This document shows positions 1 to 6,446 of a stretch of 9,642 nucleotides of DNA, piece by piece (positions within the stretch are counted from its first letter, which is position 1; each line of letters opens with the position of its first letter). The position numbers were made by a program, and so were the translations under genes. Where the stretch lies: the NCBI GenBank assembly GCA_016649785.1, contig JAENXB010000102.1:1-9642 (forward strand), given 5' to 3'. The stretch comes from Flavobacteriaceae bacterium. GTDB taxonomy: Bacteria; Bacteroidota; Bacteroidia; Flavobacteriales; Flavobacteriaceae. The notes beneath the pieces are model-generated. The model saw nothing but the letters and a program-made list of their open reading frames with translations, made no database searches and was not told where the DNA came from.

Positions 1-405
1 GAATCCGTTGAGGAAACCTATGGTAAAAAAAGTATCTGCCGATTTTTTCTTAAGGGATTGCCCTAAAGCGCTTTTCACCTTTCCCACTGCTGAATAAAAA
101 TATTTGGAAAAGTTATACTTCTGAAAGGTTTTATGTGGAAGAACAACTATTAAGATCATCAAAATGCCAATTGCAATAGAAAGTTGTTGTTGCAATCCAA
201 AGAGGTAAAATCCTTTTCCCAGGATCCCGAACAAGCCTCCAATAATGGCATAGGTGAAAATTCTCCCAAGGTGATAACTGCCAATTTGCAGGATCTTTTT
301 AAAATTATTGGATCTGTCTACAGGCAACATAAAGGCGATTGGGCCACACATTCCAACGCAATGCAGGCTTCCCAAAAGTCCTAAAATTAATGCCGAAAGT
401 AACAT
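1..405 (-). CDS. SafE/TauE-like (DsbD-family) membrane protein, partial at left edge
   Basis: The first 135 codons of an integral membrane protein are visible; its 3' end lies beyond the window start. It begins MLLSALILGLLGSLHCVGMC, which carries the HCxxxCGP signature (His15, Cys16, Cys20, Gly21, Pro22) inside the first membrane helix. This signature is typical of the sulfite exporter TauE/SafE (DsbD transmembrane-like) proteins that accompany cbb3 oxidase genes in Bacteroidetes. Two further hydrophobic helices follow at about residues 50-70 and 74-90, then a basic stretch at about 97-122. The visible part ends at GFLNGF, where family members usually continue into a second Cys-Pro motif. The gene starts 19 bp after the fixH stop on the same strand, so it is probably co-transcribed. 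Its position suggests a role in copper or thiol handling during oxidase assembly, but that is inference from context; the name sulfite exporter is only a family label. Confidence 0.85.
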   Translation of the reverse strand, partial: MLLSALILGLLGSLHCVGMCGPIAFMLPVDRSNNFKKILQIGSYHLGRIFTYAIIGGLFGILGKGFYLFGLQQQLSIAIGILMILIVVLPHKTFQKYNFSKYFYSAVGKVKSALGQSLKKKSADTFFTIGFLNGF

Positions 406-424
406 CCAAATAAGGTTTTAACGA

Positions 425-871
425 TTAAAAATTGATATTTTTCCTGGTGAGATAGGTTTTTTTATTTTGCTCCCATCTTACGCTGATATTCCATCTACCC
501 GCTGCAATTTCACTTTTTGGGATGAACATTTTTTGATCTTCCAGAAGGATCGGTTTTGTGAAATCAAGGTTTTTGTTTGATGGCCGGTAAAAAGTCACAA
601 TGCCATCAGGATTAGAAGACGTTTCATTTTCCGGGAAATCTATCAAGACCCCGGTTTCAGTTTGTTCAATAACAACATTTTCAGCCAACTCAAGTGCACT
701 CTTCTCGGCATTGAGTTCATCCTGAAAACCAATTTCCTGTTTGTAATATTCTTCTACAACCAGATCATATTCATATTGATCATCTGTAAACATTTTGACG
801 ACAAAAAATAATATGAAAGACATAAACGCGATCATTGCTATTACTATTCCTGTTCCCCAGTTTATTTTCAT
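425..871 (-). CDS. fixH: FixH family cbb3 oxidase assembly protein
   Basis: A 148-residue protein anchored by one N-terminal membrane helix (about residues 7-26), followed by an extracytoplasmic domain. After the helix comes the segment DDQYEYDLVVEEYYKQE, typical of Bacteroidetes FixH/CcoH proteins, then a beta-rich domain with GIVTFYRP and a C-terminal GRWNISVRWEQN motif. FixH-type proteins are needed for stable assembly of the cbb3 oxidase; the exact biochemical role is not settled. I chose the ATG at 871 because MKINWGTG starts right before the anchor helix, as in relatives. The frame stays open up to 961, but those 30 extra codons are encoded by low-complexity intergenic repeat (Asn/Ser/Ile-rich) and would put a basic, non-conserved tail before the helix. 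It lies 395 bp after the ccoG stop, separated by that repeat block, and 19 bp before the SafE-like gene. Confidence 0.88.
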   Translation of the reverse strand: MKINWGTGIVIAMIAFMSFILFFVVKMFTDDQYEYDLVVEEYYKQEIGFQDELNAEKSALELAENVVIEQTETGVLIDFPENETSSNPDGIVTFYRPSNKNLDFTKPILLEDQKMFIPKSEIAAGRWNISVRWEQNKKTYLTRKNINF

Positions 872-880
872 ATTTTTTAG

Positions 881-930
881 TATTGAGCAGTTAGTATTGA
901 GTATTGAGATATTAGATTTGAGATTTGAGA
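881..930. repeat. Degenerate heptamer tandem repeat (TATTGAG / ATTTGAG)
   Basis: Spaced and tandem copies of TATTGAG occur at 881, 895 and 902, followed by ATTTGAG at 916 and 923. The run lies directly upstream of the fixH start and is what gives the open but non-conserved N-terminal extension of that frame. Confidence 0.75.
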
Positions 931-970
931 TCCGTTTTACCTTCGGTCCTTTCTTCGGCACACTCAGGTC

Positions 971-1044
971 TTCTAACTTTTTTTAATCCTGATTCTTCGT
1001 TCTGTTATTTAGCCACGAATGCTCGAATATTTCTCTTTTCTCTT
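971..1044. repeat. Direct repeat copy 1 (about 74 bp)
   Basis: This begins TTCTAAC followed by a T run, and includes an identical 32-bp core (991-1022) starting GATTCTTCG and containing TTAGCCACGAATG. It matches 1074-1147 at an offset of exactly 103 bp with about five mismatches by eye. It ends in a TCTCTTTTCTC tract. Confidence 0.85.
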
Positions 1045-1073
1045 TTCTTGACTTCGGCCTCCGGTCTTCCGAC

Positions 1074-1147
1074 TTCTAACATTTTTTAATCTTGATTCTT
1101 CGTTCTGTTATTTAGCCACGAATGCACGAATATCTCTCTTTTCTCTC
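1074..1147. repeat. Direct repeat copy 2 (about 74 bp), plus partial copy 3 at 1198-1224
   Basis: This is the second copy of the 971-1044 unit, with the same core at 1094-1125. A third, truncated copy starts at 1198 (TTCTAAC, T run, then AGTCTTGCTTC) and lacks the GCCACGAATG core. The linkers before copies 2 and 3 share CGGTCTTCCGAC, so the larger repeat unit is about 100-125 bp. Confidence 0.85.
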
Positions 1148-1266
1148 TTCTCTATTTTCTCCTTTTTTTACTTCGGTCTTCGGTCTTCCGACTGAACTTC
1201 TAACTTTTTTTAGTCTTGCTTCTTTTTTTCTATGTTCTATTCTCTATATTCTATGTTCTCTATTCA

Positions 1267-2679
1267 TCAATAACTCCGTGGTCCCAGAAAGTTTGTTGTG
1301 GCTGTTTCAATAAGTTTATTATTCCTGTACACTCCAATTTTCACCTTGTTTTTATCCCCATTTAGCGCAGAAGCTTTTATTTTAAGGAACAAAGTACCCT
1401 TGGCCATTCCCTGTGCAGGAATGAATAGATTTTCATGTCCTACCAACTTGATTTTTCCTTCATGAGACAAGAGTTTGAGTTCCACGTTTTCAATGTCTTT
1501 ATTGGTTTTATTAAGGATTTTAAAAGTAAATACATTGCTTATAAAATTGTTGTCCACTCTTTCATACAATTGCCCGGGAAGCCTCAGGATATTAGCCTGA
1601 ACATCATTTCTTAAAAACAACATTCCCACTAAAAGTCCGACCAGGATAAATAGAACGGCTGCGTAGCCCTTCATTCTTGGGGTAACTTTGAATTTTTCCT
1701 TTTTTTCTATCTCATCTTCACTGGCAAAACGAATGAGTCCTTTTGGAAGGTCCACTTTTTCCATCATGCTATCGCACTCATCTATACAAGCTGTGCAGTT
1801 GATGCATTCCAGCTGGGTTCCGTTCCTGATATCAATTCCCGTTGGACAAACATTTACACACTGGAAGCAATCAATACAATCTCCGAATCCTAAAGCTTCT
1901 CTATTTTCCTCTTTTTTGATTTTTTTTCGACCCTTCTCTCTTTCTCCCCTTTTATGGTCATAAGCCACTATTATAGATTTATTGTCTAACAGAGCACCTT
2001 GTAACCTGCCGTAAGGGCAGGCAATAATACAGACCTGTTCCCTGAACCAGACGAAAATGAAATAAAATACGCCGGTAAATATCAGCAATGAAACTAAAGT
2101 GCTTACGTGTTCTGAAGGATCTCCGGTGATATATTCCAACACCAGATCGCCTCCAATTAAATAGGCCAAAAAGACATTGGCAATAAGAAATGAGATTACA
2201 AAAAATATACTCCACTTAAGAAGTCGTTTGGAGATTTTTTCGGTTGTCCAGGCCATTTTAGCCAGCCGGATCTGTTTTCCCCGATCACCTTCAATGGCAT
2301 ATTCAATGCGCCGGAACACCATTTCCAAAAAAATAGTTTGCGGACAGATCCATCCACAAAATATTCTCCCGAAAGCCACGGTAAATAGGGTAATAAAAAC
2401 CACCACAATGATCATGGAAATAACAAACAAGTAGAAATCCTGCGGCCAAAACGGAAATCCAAAAATATTGAATTTTCTCTCGAGCACATTAAACAGCAAA
2501 AACTGATTGCCATTGACTTTGAGGAAAGGAGAGCCTATCAAAAAAACCAAGAGAAAATAACTTACCCATTTGCGGTATTTGTATAATCTTCCGCTTGGTT
2601 TTTTAGGAAACACCCATTTTCGTTTTCCTTCTTCATCTACTGTCCCAATACTATCTCTAAACTTTTCCTGGGTATCCAT
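1267..2679 (-). CDS. ccoG: CcoG: membrane-bound 4Fe-4S cbb3 oxidase accessory protein
   Basis: A 470-residue polyferredoxin-like assembly factor; CcoG proteins (also called FixG or RdxA) are thought to reduce copper in preparation for insertion into cbb3 oxidase. Membrane helices are seen at about 39-53, 80-103, 156-175, 194-211 and 338-356. The CGWICPQ motif (Cys108, Cys112) and a second Cys pair in CIIACPYGRLQ (Cys217, Cys221) lie at helix ends, as in the family. Two 4Fe-4S motifs follow: Cys268, 271, 274, 278 and Cys292, 295, 298, 302. After the last helix comes an Ig-like FixG C-terminal domain (about 370-470), usual for this family. Length is normal. The ATG at 2679 follows a purine-rich leader (AAGAAGGAAAAAAAAG) and gives the usual cytosolic start. 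It lies 86 bp downstream of ccoP, so it is probably in the same transcript. Confidence 0.96.
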   Translation of the reverse strand: MDTQEKFRDSIGTVDEEGKRKWVFPKKPSGRLYKYRKWVSYFLLVFLIGSPFLKVNGNQFLLFNVLERKFNIFGFPFWPQDFYLFVISMIIVVVFITLFTVAFGRIFCGWICPQTIFLEMVFRRIEYAIEGDRGKQIRLAKMAWTTEKISKRLLKWSIFFVISFLIANVFLAYLIGGDLVLEYITGDPSEHVSTLVSLLIFTGVFYFIFVWFREQVCIIACPYGRLQGALLDNKSIIVAYDHKRGEREKGRKKIKKEENREALGFGDCIDCFQCVNVCPTGIDIRNGTQLECINCTACIDECDSMMEKVDLPKGLIRFASEDEIEKKEKFKVTPRMKGYAAVLFILVGLLVGMLFLRNDVQANILRLPGQLYERVDNNFISNVFTFKILNKTNKDIENVELKLLSHEGKIKLVGHENLFIPAQGMAKGTLFLKIKASALNGDKNKVKIGVYRNNKLIETATTNFLGPRSY

Positions 2680-2765
2680 CTTTTTTTTCCTTCTTTAACT
2701 ATGTTATTTTGAGATCGTTGCTTCCATAGAAATTCTTATCGATCCAAAATATTTTATTTGTTATT

Positions 2766-3653
2766 CTACAAGGCTTTTTCAGCAACCCATAAATCGCCAT
2801 CCGGTGCTTTAGGATCCGGCGGATTTGTTCCCTGTAAGCTTAAGATATAACTTCCTACCTGCGCCATTTCAGCAGGTTTTAAATCCTGTTTCCAGGAAAT
2901 CATTCCCTTTCCAGGCCTTCCCCCTTCAGAAATGGTATTAAAAACAGTTGAGATATCTCCTCCGAAAATCCAATATTCATCGGTTAAATTCGGGCCAATC
3001 CCTCCGCCTGCATCTGCTCTATGGCAAGCGACACATTTTTCGATAAAGATCTGTTTCCCAATTTTCAGGTCTGCTTCATCGATAAGTAAGGTTACGCTGC
3101 TGGCATCTATCAAATCCGGCGCATTTTTTTTGTATTCTTCTACAGCCAGTTGTGCTTTAGCCATTTCAATTTGAAATTCTTCCTTCTGGGAAATTCCTCC
3201 AAAAACATGAAAGTAAGCCATATAGGCAAATGCGGCAATTATTGAAGCATAAAACCCATACTTCCACCAGGGTGGCAAATCATTGTCCAGTTCCTGAATA
3301 CCATCATAATCATGGTCCAGAAGAATTTCCCCTTCAGTTTCTATAGGTTTTACGCTGGTCAATTTGGAAGATAGATCCTTGAACCACTTGCCAAATTTCG
3401 CTTCCTTTTCTGATTCTTTTCTCAGATAATTTTCCCTTGCTTCTTCATTGAGGGATTTAAAAAGAATACTTCCAAGGGCTGCAACAGAAATTTCGATAGC
3501 TATAGCCACAAGAAGCACCACTGCCAATACCAAAAGCAGGATTGGATATTTAACAATGGCCAATTCCCCTCCTGTGGGAATTAAAAATTCCATCAGGGCA
3601 AATGCTATTGTAACCAGTGCAACTATTCTTAAAACAGGTAGGATTGATTTCAT
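2766..3653 (-). CDS. ccoP: CcoP: mono-heme c subunit of cbb3-type cytochrome c oxidase
   Basis: A 295-residue membrane-anchored cytochrome c that feeds electrons into the oxidase. Two hydrophobic helices lie at about 5-24 and 36-64. A charged cytoplasmic linker leads to the conserved CcoP N-domain motif YDGIQELDNDLPPWWKYGF (116-134) and a third helix (about 134-150). The cytochrome domain has one heme c site, CVACH (Cys207, Cys210, His211), with GIGPNL downstream; Met251 in GKGMISW is the probable sixth iron ligand. Proteobacterial CcoP normally carries two heme c sites; only one is present here, which I recall as the usual Bacteroidetes form, and the reading frame shows no sign of truncation. 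It lies 97 bp after ccoQ with a hairpin between, and 86 bp before ccoG. Confidence 0.96.
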   Translation of the reverse strand: MKSILPVLRIVALVTIAFALMEFLIPTGGELAIVKYPILLLVLAVVLLVAIAIEISVAALGSILFKSLNEEARENYLRKESEKEAKFGKWFKDLSSKLTSVKPIETEGEILLDHDYDGIQELDNDLPPWWKYGFYASIIAAFAYMAYFHVFGGISQKEEFQIEMAKAQLAVEEYKKNAPDLIDASSVTLLIDEADLKIGKQIFIEKCVACHRADAGGGIGPNLTDEYWIFGGDISTVFNTISEGGRPGKGMISWKQDLKPAEMAQVGSYILSLQGTNPPDPKAPDGDLWVAEKAL

Positions 3654-3681
3654 CTGTAATTATTTATTGTTTTTTATTGGT

Positions 3682-3699
3682 CTCCCGAGCTATCGGGAG
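3682..3699. repeat. Short perfect hairpin between ccoQ and ccoP
   Basis: The arms CTCCCGA (3682-3688) and TCGGGAG (3693-3699) pair perfectly around a 4-nt loop, giving a GC-rich 7-bp stem in an otherwise AT-rich spacer. No U run follows directly on the minus strand (the RNA continues ACCAATAAAAAAC), so it is not a standard intrinsic terminator. It could tune mRNA processing or stability between subunit genes. It also resembles a CCCGATAGC-type palindrome that I recall as dispersed in Flavobacteria genomes; this is recollection, not a search result. Confidence 0.7.
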
Positions 3700-3750
3700 T
3701 AATTCGCATATATTGATTGGTGTTTGCATCGAGTTTCCGTTATGCTCATT

Positions 3751-3936
3751 TCATAGTTCAATTTCGTTATTGGATTCAAATGGAATTTTACTCACCTCGT
3801 CCACATATTCCTTTTTTGCGGTTATTACCCAGGATATCAGGAGTACAAAGAAGATAAAAAATATGAGCAAAGAGATAATAGGGTAGATTTCTATCCCTTC
3901 AATACTTTCCATGTGGCCTTTAATAAATTTTAGCAT
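3751..3936 (-). CDS. ccoQ: CcoQ: small subunit of cbb3-type cytochrome c oxidase
   Basis: A 61-residue protein with one membrane helix (about residues 18-39) and a short charged C-terminal tail (TAKKEYVDEVSKIPFES). Size, the GIEIYPIISLLIFF lead-in and the position directly after ccoNO match Bacteroidetes CcoQ/FixQ proteins, which help stabilise the oxidase complex and are not needed for catalysis. The ATG at 3936 is 12 bp past the ccoNO stop, so translational coupling is likely. An internal Met9 could also serve as start, but the MLKFIKGHM segment is, as I recall, common in relatives, so the longer form is preferred. Confidence 0.9.
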   Translation of the reverse strand: MLKFIKGHMESIEGIEIYPIISLLIFFIFFVLLISWVITAKKEYVDEVSKIPFESNNEIEL

Positions 3937-3948
3937 AGCTAGGGAATT

Positions 3949-6129
3949 TTATTCGTTACTGGTTATTTTAATATCTGTTCCAAGTCGCTGAATGTAGGCG
4001 ATAAGAGCAACTATTTCACGGTTTCTCATTTCCACAAATTCGACATTATTTTCTTTGGCATTGGCTTTATTGGCATCATAGTTTTTAGCAAAATCAGGAT
4101 CGGTATACAAATTTTCTTCAATAGAAATTCCTTGTTCCGTCATCCATTCCTGCGCCCGTGCAATGTCCTCCGGAGTATAAGGAACCCCCAGATTAACCAT
4201 TACCTCCATTTTATTTTCGGTTTCCGATTTATCCAATTCATTTAAAATAATCCATTTATAGCTGGGCATAATGGAGCCGGAAGAAATACTTTGGGGGTCA
4301 TAAAAGTGATTCAAATGCCAGCTGTCTGAATACTTTCCACCCTCACGCATTAAATCTGGTCCGGTACGTTTGCTTCCCCATAAAAACGGATGGTCATACA
4401 CATATTCCCCGGCTTTAGAGTATTCGCCATAACGTTCTACTTCGCTTCTAAATGGGCGGATCATTTGGGAATGACAACCCACACAACCTTCTCTTATGTA
4501 TAAATCCCTACCCTCAAGTTCCAGCGGCGAATAGGGTTGTACGCTTGAAATGGTAGGAATGTTTGATTTTACCAAAATAGTAGGAACAATTTGAACAATT
4601 CCTCCAATTAAAATAGCGACAGTAGCTAAAAGGGTTAGTTGTACAGGACGGCGCTCTAACCAATTGTGATAACCTTCCCCGGAAAGACGTTTTTTTGATA
4701 CCCGTTCCAGAGGAGCAGATTCCGCAAGCTCATCGGTCACTTCGCTTCCTTTTCTAATAGTTTGCACCAGGTTGTAAAGCATTACAAATGCGCCCAAAAT
4801 ATATAAGGAACCTCCAATGGCCCGCATCCAGTACATTGGCATTATTTCGGTTACTGTTTCTAAAAAGTTTCCGTAAACTAAAGTTCCATCAGGATTAAAT
4901 TGTTTCCACATGGAAGCTTGTAAAAATCCTGCAACATACATGGGAAGTGCATAAAGTATGATCCCTAAAGTCCCGATCCAAAAGTGGAAATTAGCCAATG
5001 CGTTGGACCATAATTTGGTTTTAAACAGTCTTGGAAGCATCCAGTAGATCATCCCGAAAGTTAAAAATCCGTTCCAGGCCAAAGCACCCACGTGAACGTG
5101 AGCTACGATCCAGTCGGTATAATGGGCAATAGCATTTACACTTTTCAGGGAAAGCATAGGGCCTTCAAAAGTTGCCATCCCATAACCGGTAATGGCAACC
5201 ACCATAAATTTCAAGGTAGGATCAGTCCGTACTTTGTCCCAGGCACCGCGCAGGGTCAACAAACCGTTGATCATCCCACCCCAGGAAGGAAATAATAACA
5301 TAATTGAAAAAGCAACTCCCAGGTTTTGAGCCCAATCCGGCAATGCGGAATATAGCAAGTGGTGAGGCCCGGCCCATATATAGATAAATATCAGGGACCA
5401 AAAGTGAACTATGGATAAACGATATGAAAAAACAGGCCTGTTTGCCATTTTAGGAACAAAATAATACATCAATCCTAAAAAGGGCGTAGTAAGGAAAAAT
5501 GCCACTGCATTGTGCCCATACCACCATTGCACCAAAGCATCCTGAACACCTGCATAAACAGAGTAACTTTTTAGAAAACCTACGGGTAATGCGAGGCTAT
5601 TAAAAATGTGGAGTACTGCTACGGTTACAAAGGTTGCAAGATAAAACCAGATTGCCACATACAAATGGCGTTGTCTTCTTTTGAGAATAGTCCCGATCAT
5701 GTTGATCCCAAAGGCAACCCAAATCACTGCAATGGCAATATCTATAGGCCATTCCAGTTCAGCATACTCTTTTGATGAAGTATAGCCTAACGGAAGCGTG
5801 ATTGCTGCCGCAATAATAATAAATTGCCATCCCCAAAAGTTGATATTACTCAACACATCTGAATACATACGCGCTTTTAGCAAGCGTTGGAGGGAATAAT
5901 AAATTCCGGCAAAAATGGCATTCCCCACAAAGGCAAAGATCACCGCATTTGTATGCAGTGGCCTTAGCCTTCCAAAACTCAACCAGGAAATCCCATCGGT
6001 TAAATTTGGAAATAAGAAAAAGGTTGCGAGTAACAAACCAATGGACATTCCAATGATTCCCCAAAAGATCGTTGCATACGTAAATTTCTTAACGATTTTA
6101 TTATCGTAATAAAACTGCTCTACTTCCAT
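3949..6129 (-). CDS. ccoNO: CcoNO: fused catalytic subunit I and mono-heme subunit II of cbb3 oxidase
   Basis: A 726-residue fusion. Residues 1 to about 465 are CcoN, a 12-helix heme-copper oxidase subunit that reduces O2 to water. All expected metal ligands are present by alignment to known cbb3 structures: His59 and His346 for low-spin heme b, His344 for heme b3, and His206, His256 and His257 for CuB; Tyr250 corresponds to the tyrosine cross-linked to the CuB histidine. A linker (about 466-495) leads to the single CcoO anchor helix (about 498-520) and a cytochrome c domain with CVGCH (Cys549, Cys552, His553) and probable axial Met621 in SIMPSYKW. In Proteobacteria these are two genes, ccoN and ccoO; the fusion is the common Bacteroidetes arrangement. 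The frame is continuous across the junction. It starts 2 bp after the ccoS stop, indicating tight coupling. Confidence 0.98.
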   Translation of the reverse strand: MEVEQFYYDNKIVKKFTYATIFWGIIGMSIGLLLATFFLFPNLTDGISWLSFGRLRPLHTNAVIFAFVGNAIFAGIYYSLQRLLKARMYSDVLSNINFWGWQFIIIAAAITLPLGYTSSKEYAELEWPIDIAIAVIWVAFGINMIGTILKRRQRHLYVAIWFYLATFVTVAVLHIFNSLALPVGFLKSYSVYAGVQDALVQWWYGHNAVAFFLTTPFLGLMYYFVPKMANRPVFSYRLSIVHFWSLIFIYIWAGPHHLLYSALPDWAQNLGVAFSIMLLFPSWGGMINGLLTLRGAWDKVRTDPTLKFMVVAITGYGMATFEGPMLSLKSVNAIAHYTDWIVAHVHVGALAWNGFLTFGMIYWMLPRLFKTKLWSNALANFHFWIGTLGIILYALPMYVAGFLQASMWKQFNPDGTLVYGNFLETVTEIMPMYWMRAIGGSLYILGAFVMLYNLVQTIRKGSEVTDELAESAPLERVSKKRLSGEGYHNWLERRPVQLTLLATVAILIGGIVQIVPTILVKSNIPTISSVQPYSPLELEGRDLYIREGCVGCHSQMIRPFRSEVERYGEYSKAGEYVYDHPFLWGSKRTGPDLMREGGKYSDSWHLNHFYDPQSISSGSIMPSYKWIILNELDKSETENKMEVMVNLGVPYTPEDIARAQEWMTEQGISIEENLYTDPDFAKNYDANKANAKENNVEFVEMRNREIVALIAYIQRLGTDIKITSNE

Positions 6130-6131
6130 AA

Positions 6132-6326
6132 TTATTCTTCTTTATTTTTTGAGGTTGTTTTTTGGATTTGATCTTTTTCTTTTACCAGTTCGTCGTCAAA
6201 TAGCATCCGAACAGATGGAGTGTAGGTATCGTCAAATTGACCGCTTTTTACGGAAAGAATAAAGACGACAAAGAAGAATACTGCGATAACTATACTGATA
6301 GTCAACAGCAAATAGATTACACTCAT
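6132..6326 (-). CDS. ccoS: CcoS: cbb3-type cytochrome oxidase assembly protein
   Basis: A 64-residue single-helix protein, MSVIYLLL at the start, membrane segment to about residue 26, then the family hallmark SVKSGQFDDTYTPSVRMLFDD (26-46). CcoS proteins are needed for the oxidase to acquire its heme b and copper cofactors; the mechanism is unknown. The frame extends seven codons further upstream to a TTG at 6347, but the ATG at 6326 gives the conserved MSVIYLL start and is preferred. The lysine/glutamate-rich tail after residue 46 is variable in the family. It is the first gene of the ccoS-ccoNO-ccoQ-ccoP-ccoG run, with its own predicted promoter 60 to 110 bp upstream. Confidence 0.95.
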   Translation of the reverse strand: MSVIYLLLTISIVIAVFFFVVFILSVKSGQFDDTYTPSVRMLFDDELVKEKDQIQKTTSKNKEE

Positions 6327-6387
6327 AGGTATTGAATTGTTGTACAAAAATAGGACAATTTTATCCTTTATAATAAAATTTAGGATC

Positions 6388-6395
6388 CAAAAATA
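6388..6395 (-). promoter_or_regulatory. Predicted -7 element of the ccoS promoter
   Basis: On the minus strand these bases read TATTTTTG, an exact match to the Bacteroidetes sigma-ABfr -7 consensus TAnnTTTG. No TTG is found at the usual -33 spacing, which fits an activator-dependent promoter using the box at 6415-6434. A second identical TATTTTTG lies closer to the gene (6345-6352) and is an alternative. Confidence 0.55.
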
Positions 6396-6414
6396 CTTCT
6401 GCTCATTTTCTTAG

Positions 6415-6434
6415 AATATGACTTTCATCATATT
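6415..6434. promoter_or_regulatory. CRP/FNR-type operator upstream of ccoS
   Basis: This is a perfect 7-6-7 palindrome: AATATGA, spacer CTTTCA, TCATATT. It contains TGA-N6-TCA, the spacing of CRP/FNR-family sites. It starts 12 bp past the ccoI stop, and its centre (6424.5) is 98 nt upstream of the ccoS ATG and 36.5 nt upstream of the end of the TATTTTTG element, so about 41-42 nt before the likely transcription start, the class II activator position. A sister site lies before ccoI. Confidence 0.7.
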
Positions 6435-6446
6435 TCAGTAAAAGGA

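Larger units (their letters stand above)
872..1266. repeat. Gene-free low-complexity modular repeat block between ccoG and fixH
   Basis: These 395 bp hold no credible gene. On the plus strand the block is strongly pyrimidine-rich, so it is purine-rich in the sense of transcription. It is built from short modules: a run of TATTGAG/ATTTGAG heptamers (881-930), two about 74-bp direct copies 103 bp apart (971 and 1074) with a shorter third partial copy at 1198, repeated CTTCGG/CTTCCGAC units, TCTCTTTTCTC tracts, and a TCTATGTTCTATT-like tract (1230-1265). Such modular text-like blocks are, from memory, common between genes in Flavobacteria. I see no transposase or clear terminal inverted repeats. 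The block interrupts the otherwise compact cco gene order and may lower or uncouple expression of fixH and the SafE-like gene. Confidence 0.8.

Noticed and set aside
184..384. Plus-strand open frame opposite the SafE-like gene
   Set aside because: It lies wholly antisense to a well supported membrane protein and shows no recognisable domain.
971..1224. Direct repeats that might suggest a CRISPR array
   Set aside because: Units are about 74 bp with a 103-124 bp period, imperfect, only two to three copies, with no uniform short repeats, distinct spacers or cas genes.
1122..1313. Open frame on the plus strand in the repeat block
   Set aside because: It is encoded by polypyrimidine repeat (Phe/Leu/Ser-rich), overlaps the ccoG 3' end and resembles no protein I recognise.
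2680..2765. Separate promoter for ccoG (ATATTTTG on the minus strand)
   Set aside because: The match to TAnnTTTG is off in the two leading bases, no -33 element or CRP/FNR-type box is seen, and the gene fits as part of the upstream transcript.
6327..6347. Upstream TTG start for ccoS adding seven residues
   Set aside because: The ATG at 6326 gives the conserved MSVIYLL start; the extra residues are not part of the family pattern and the codon is a weaker initiator.
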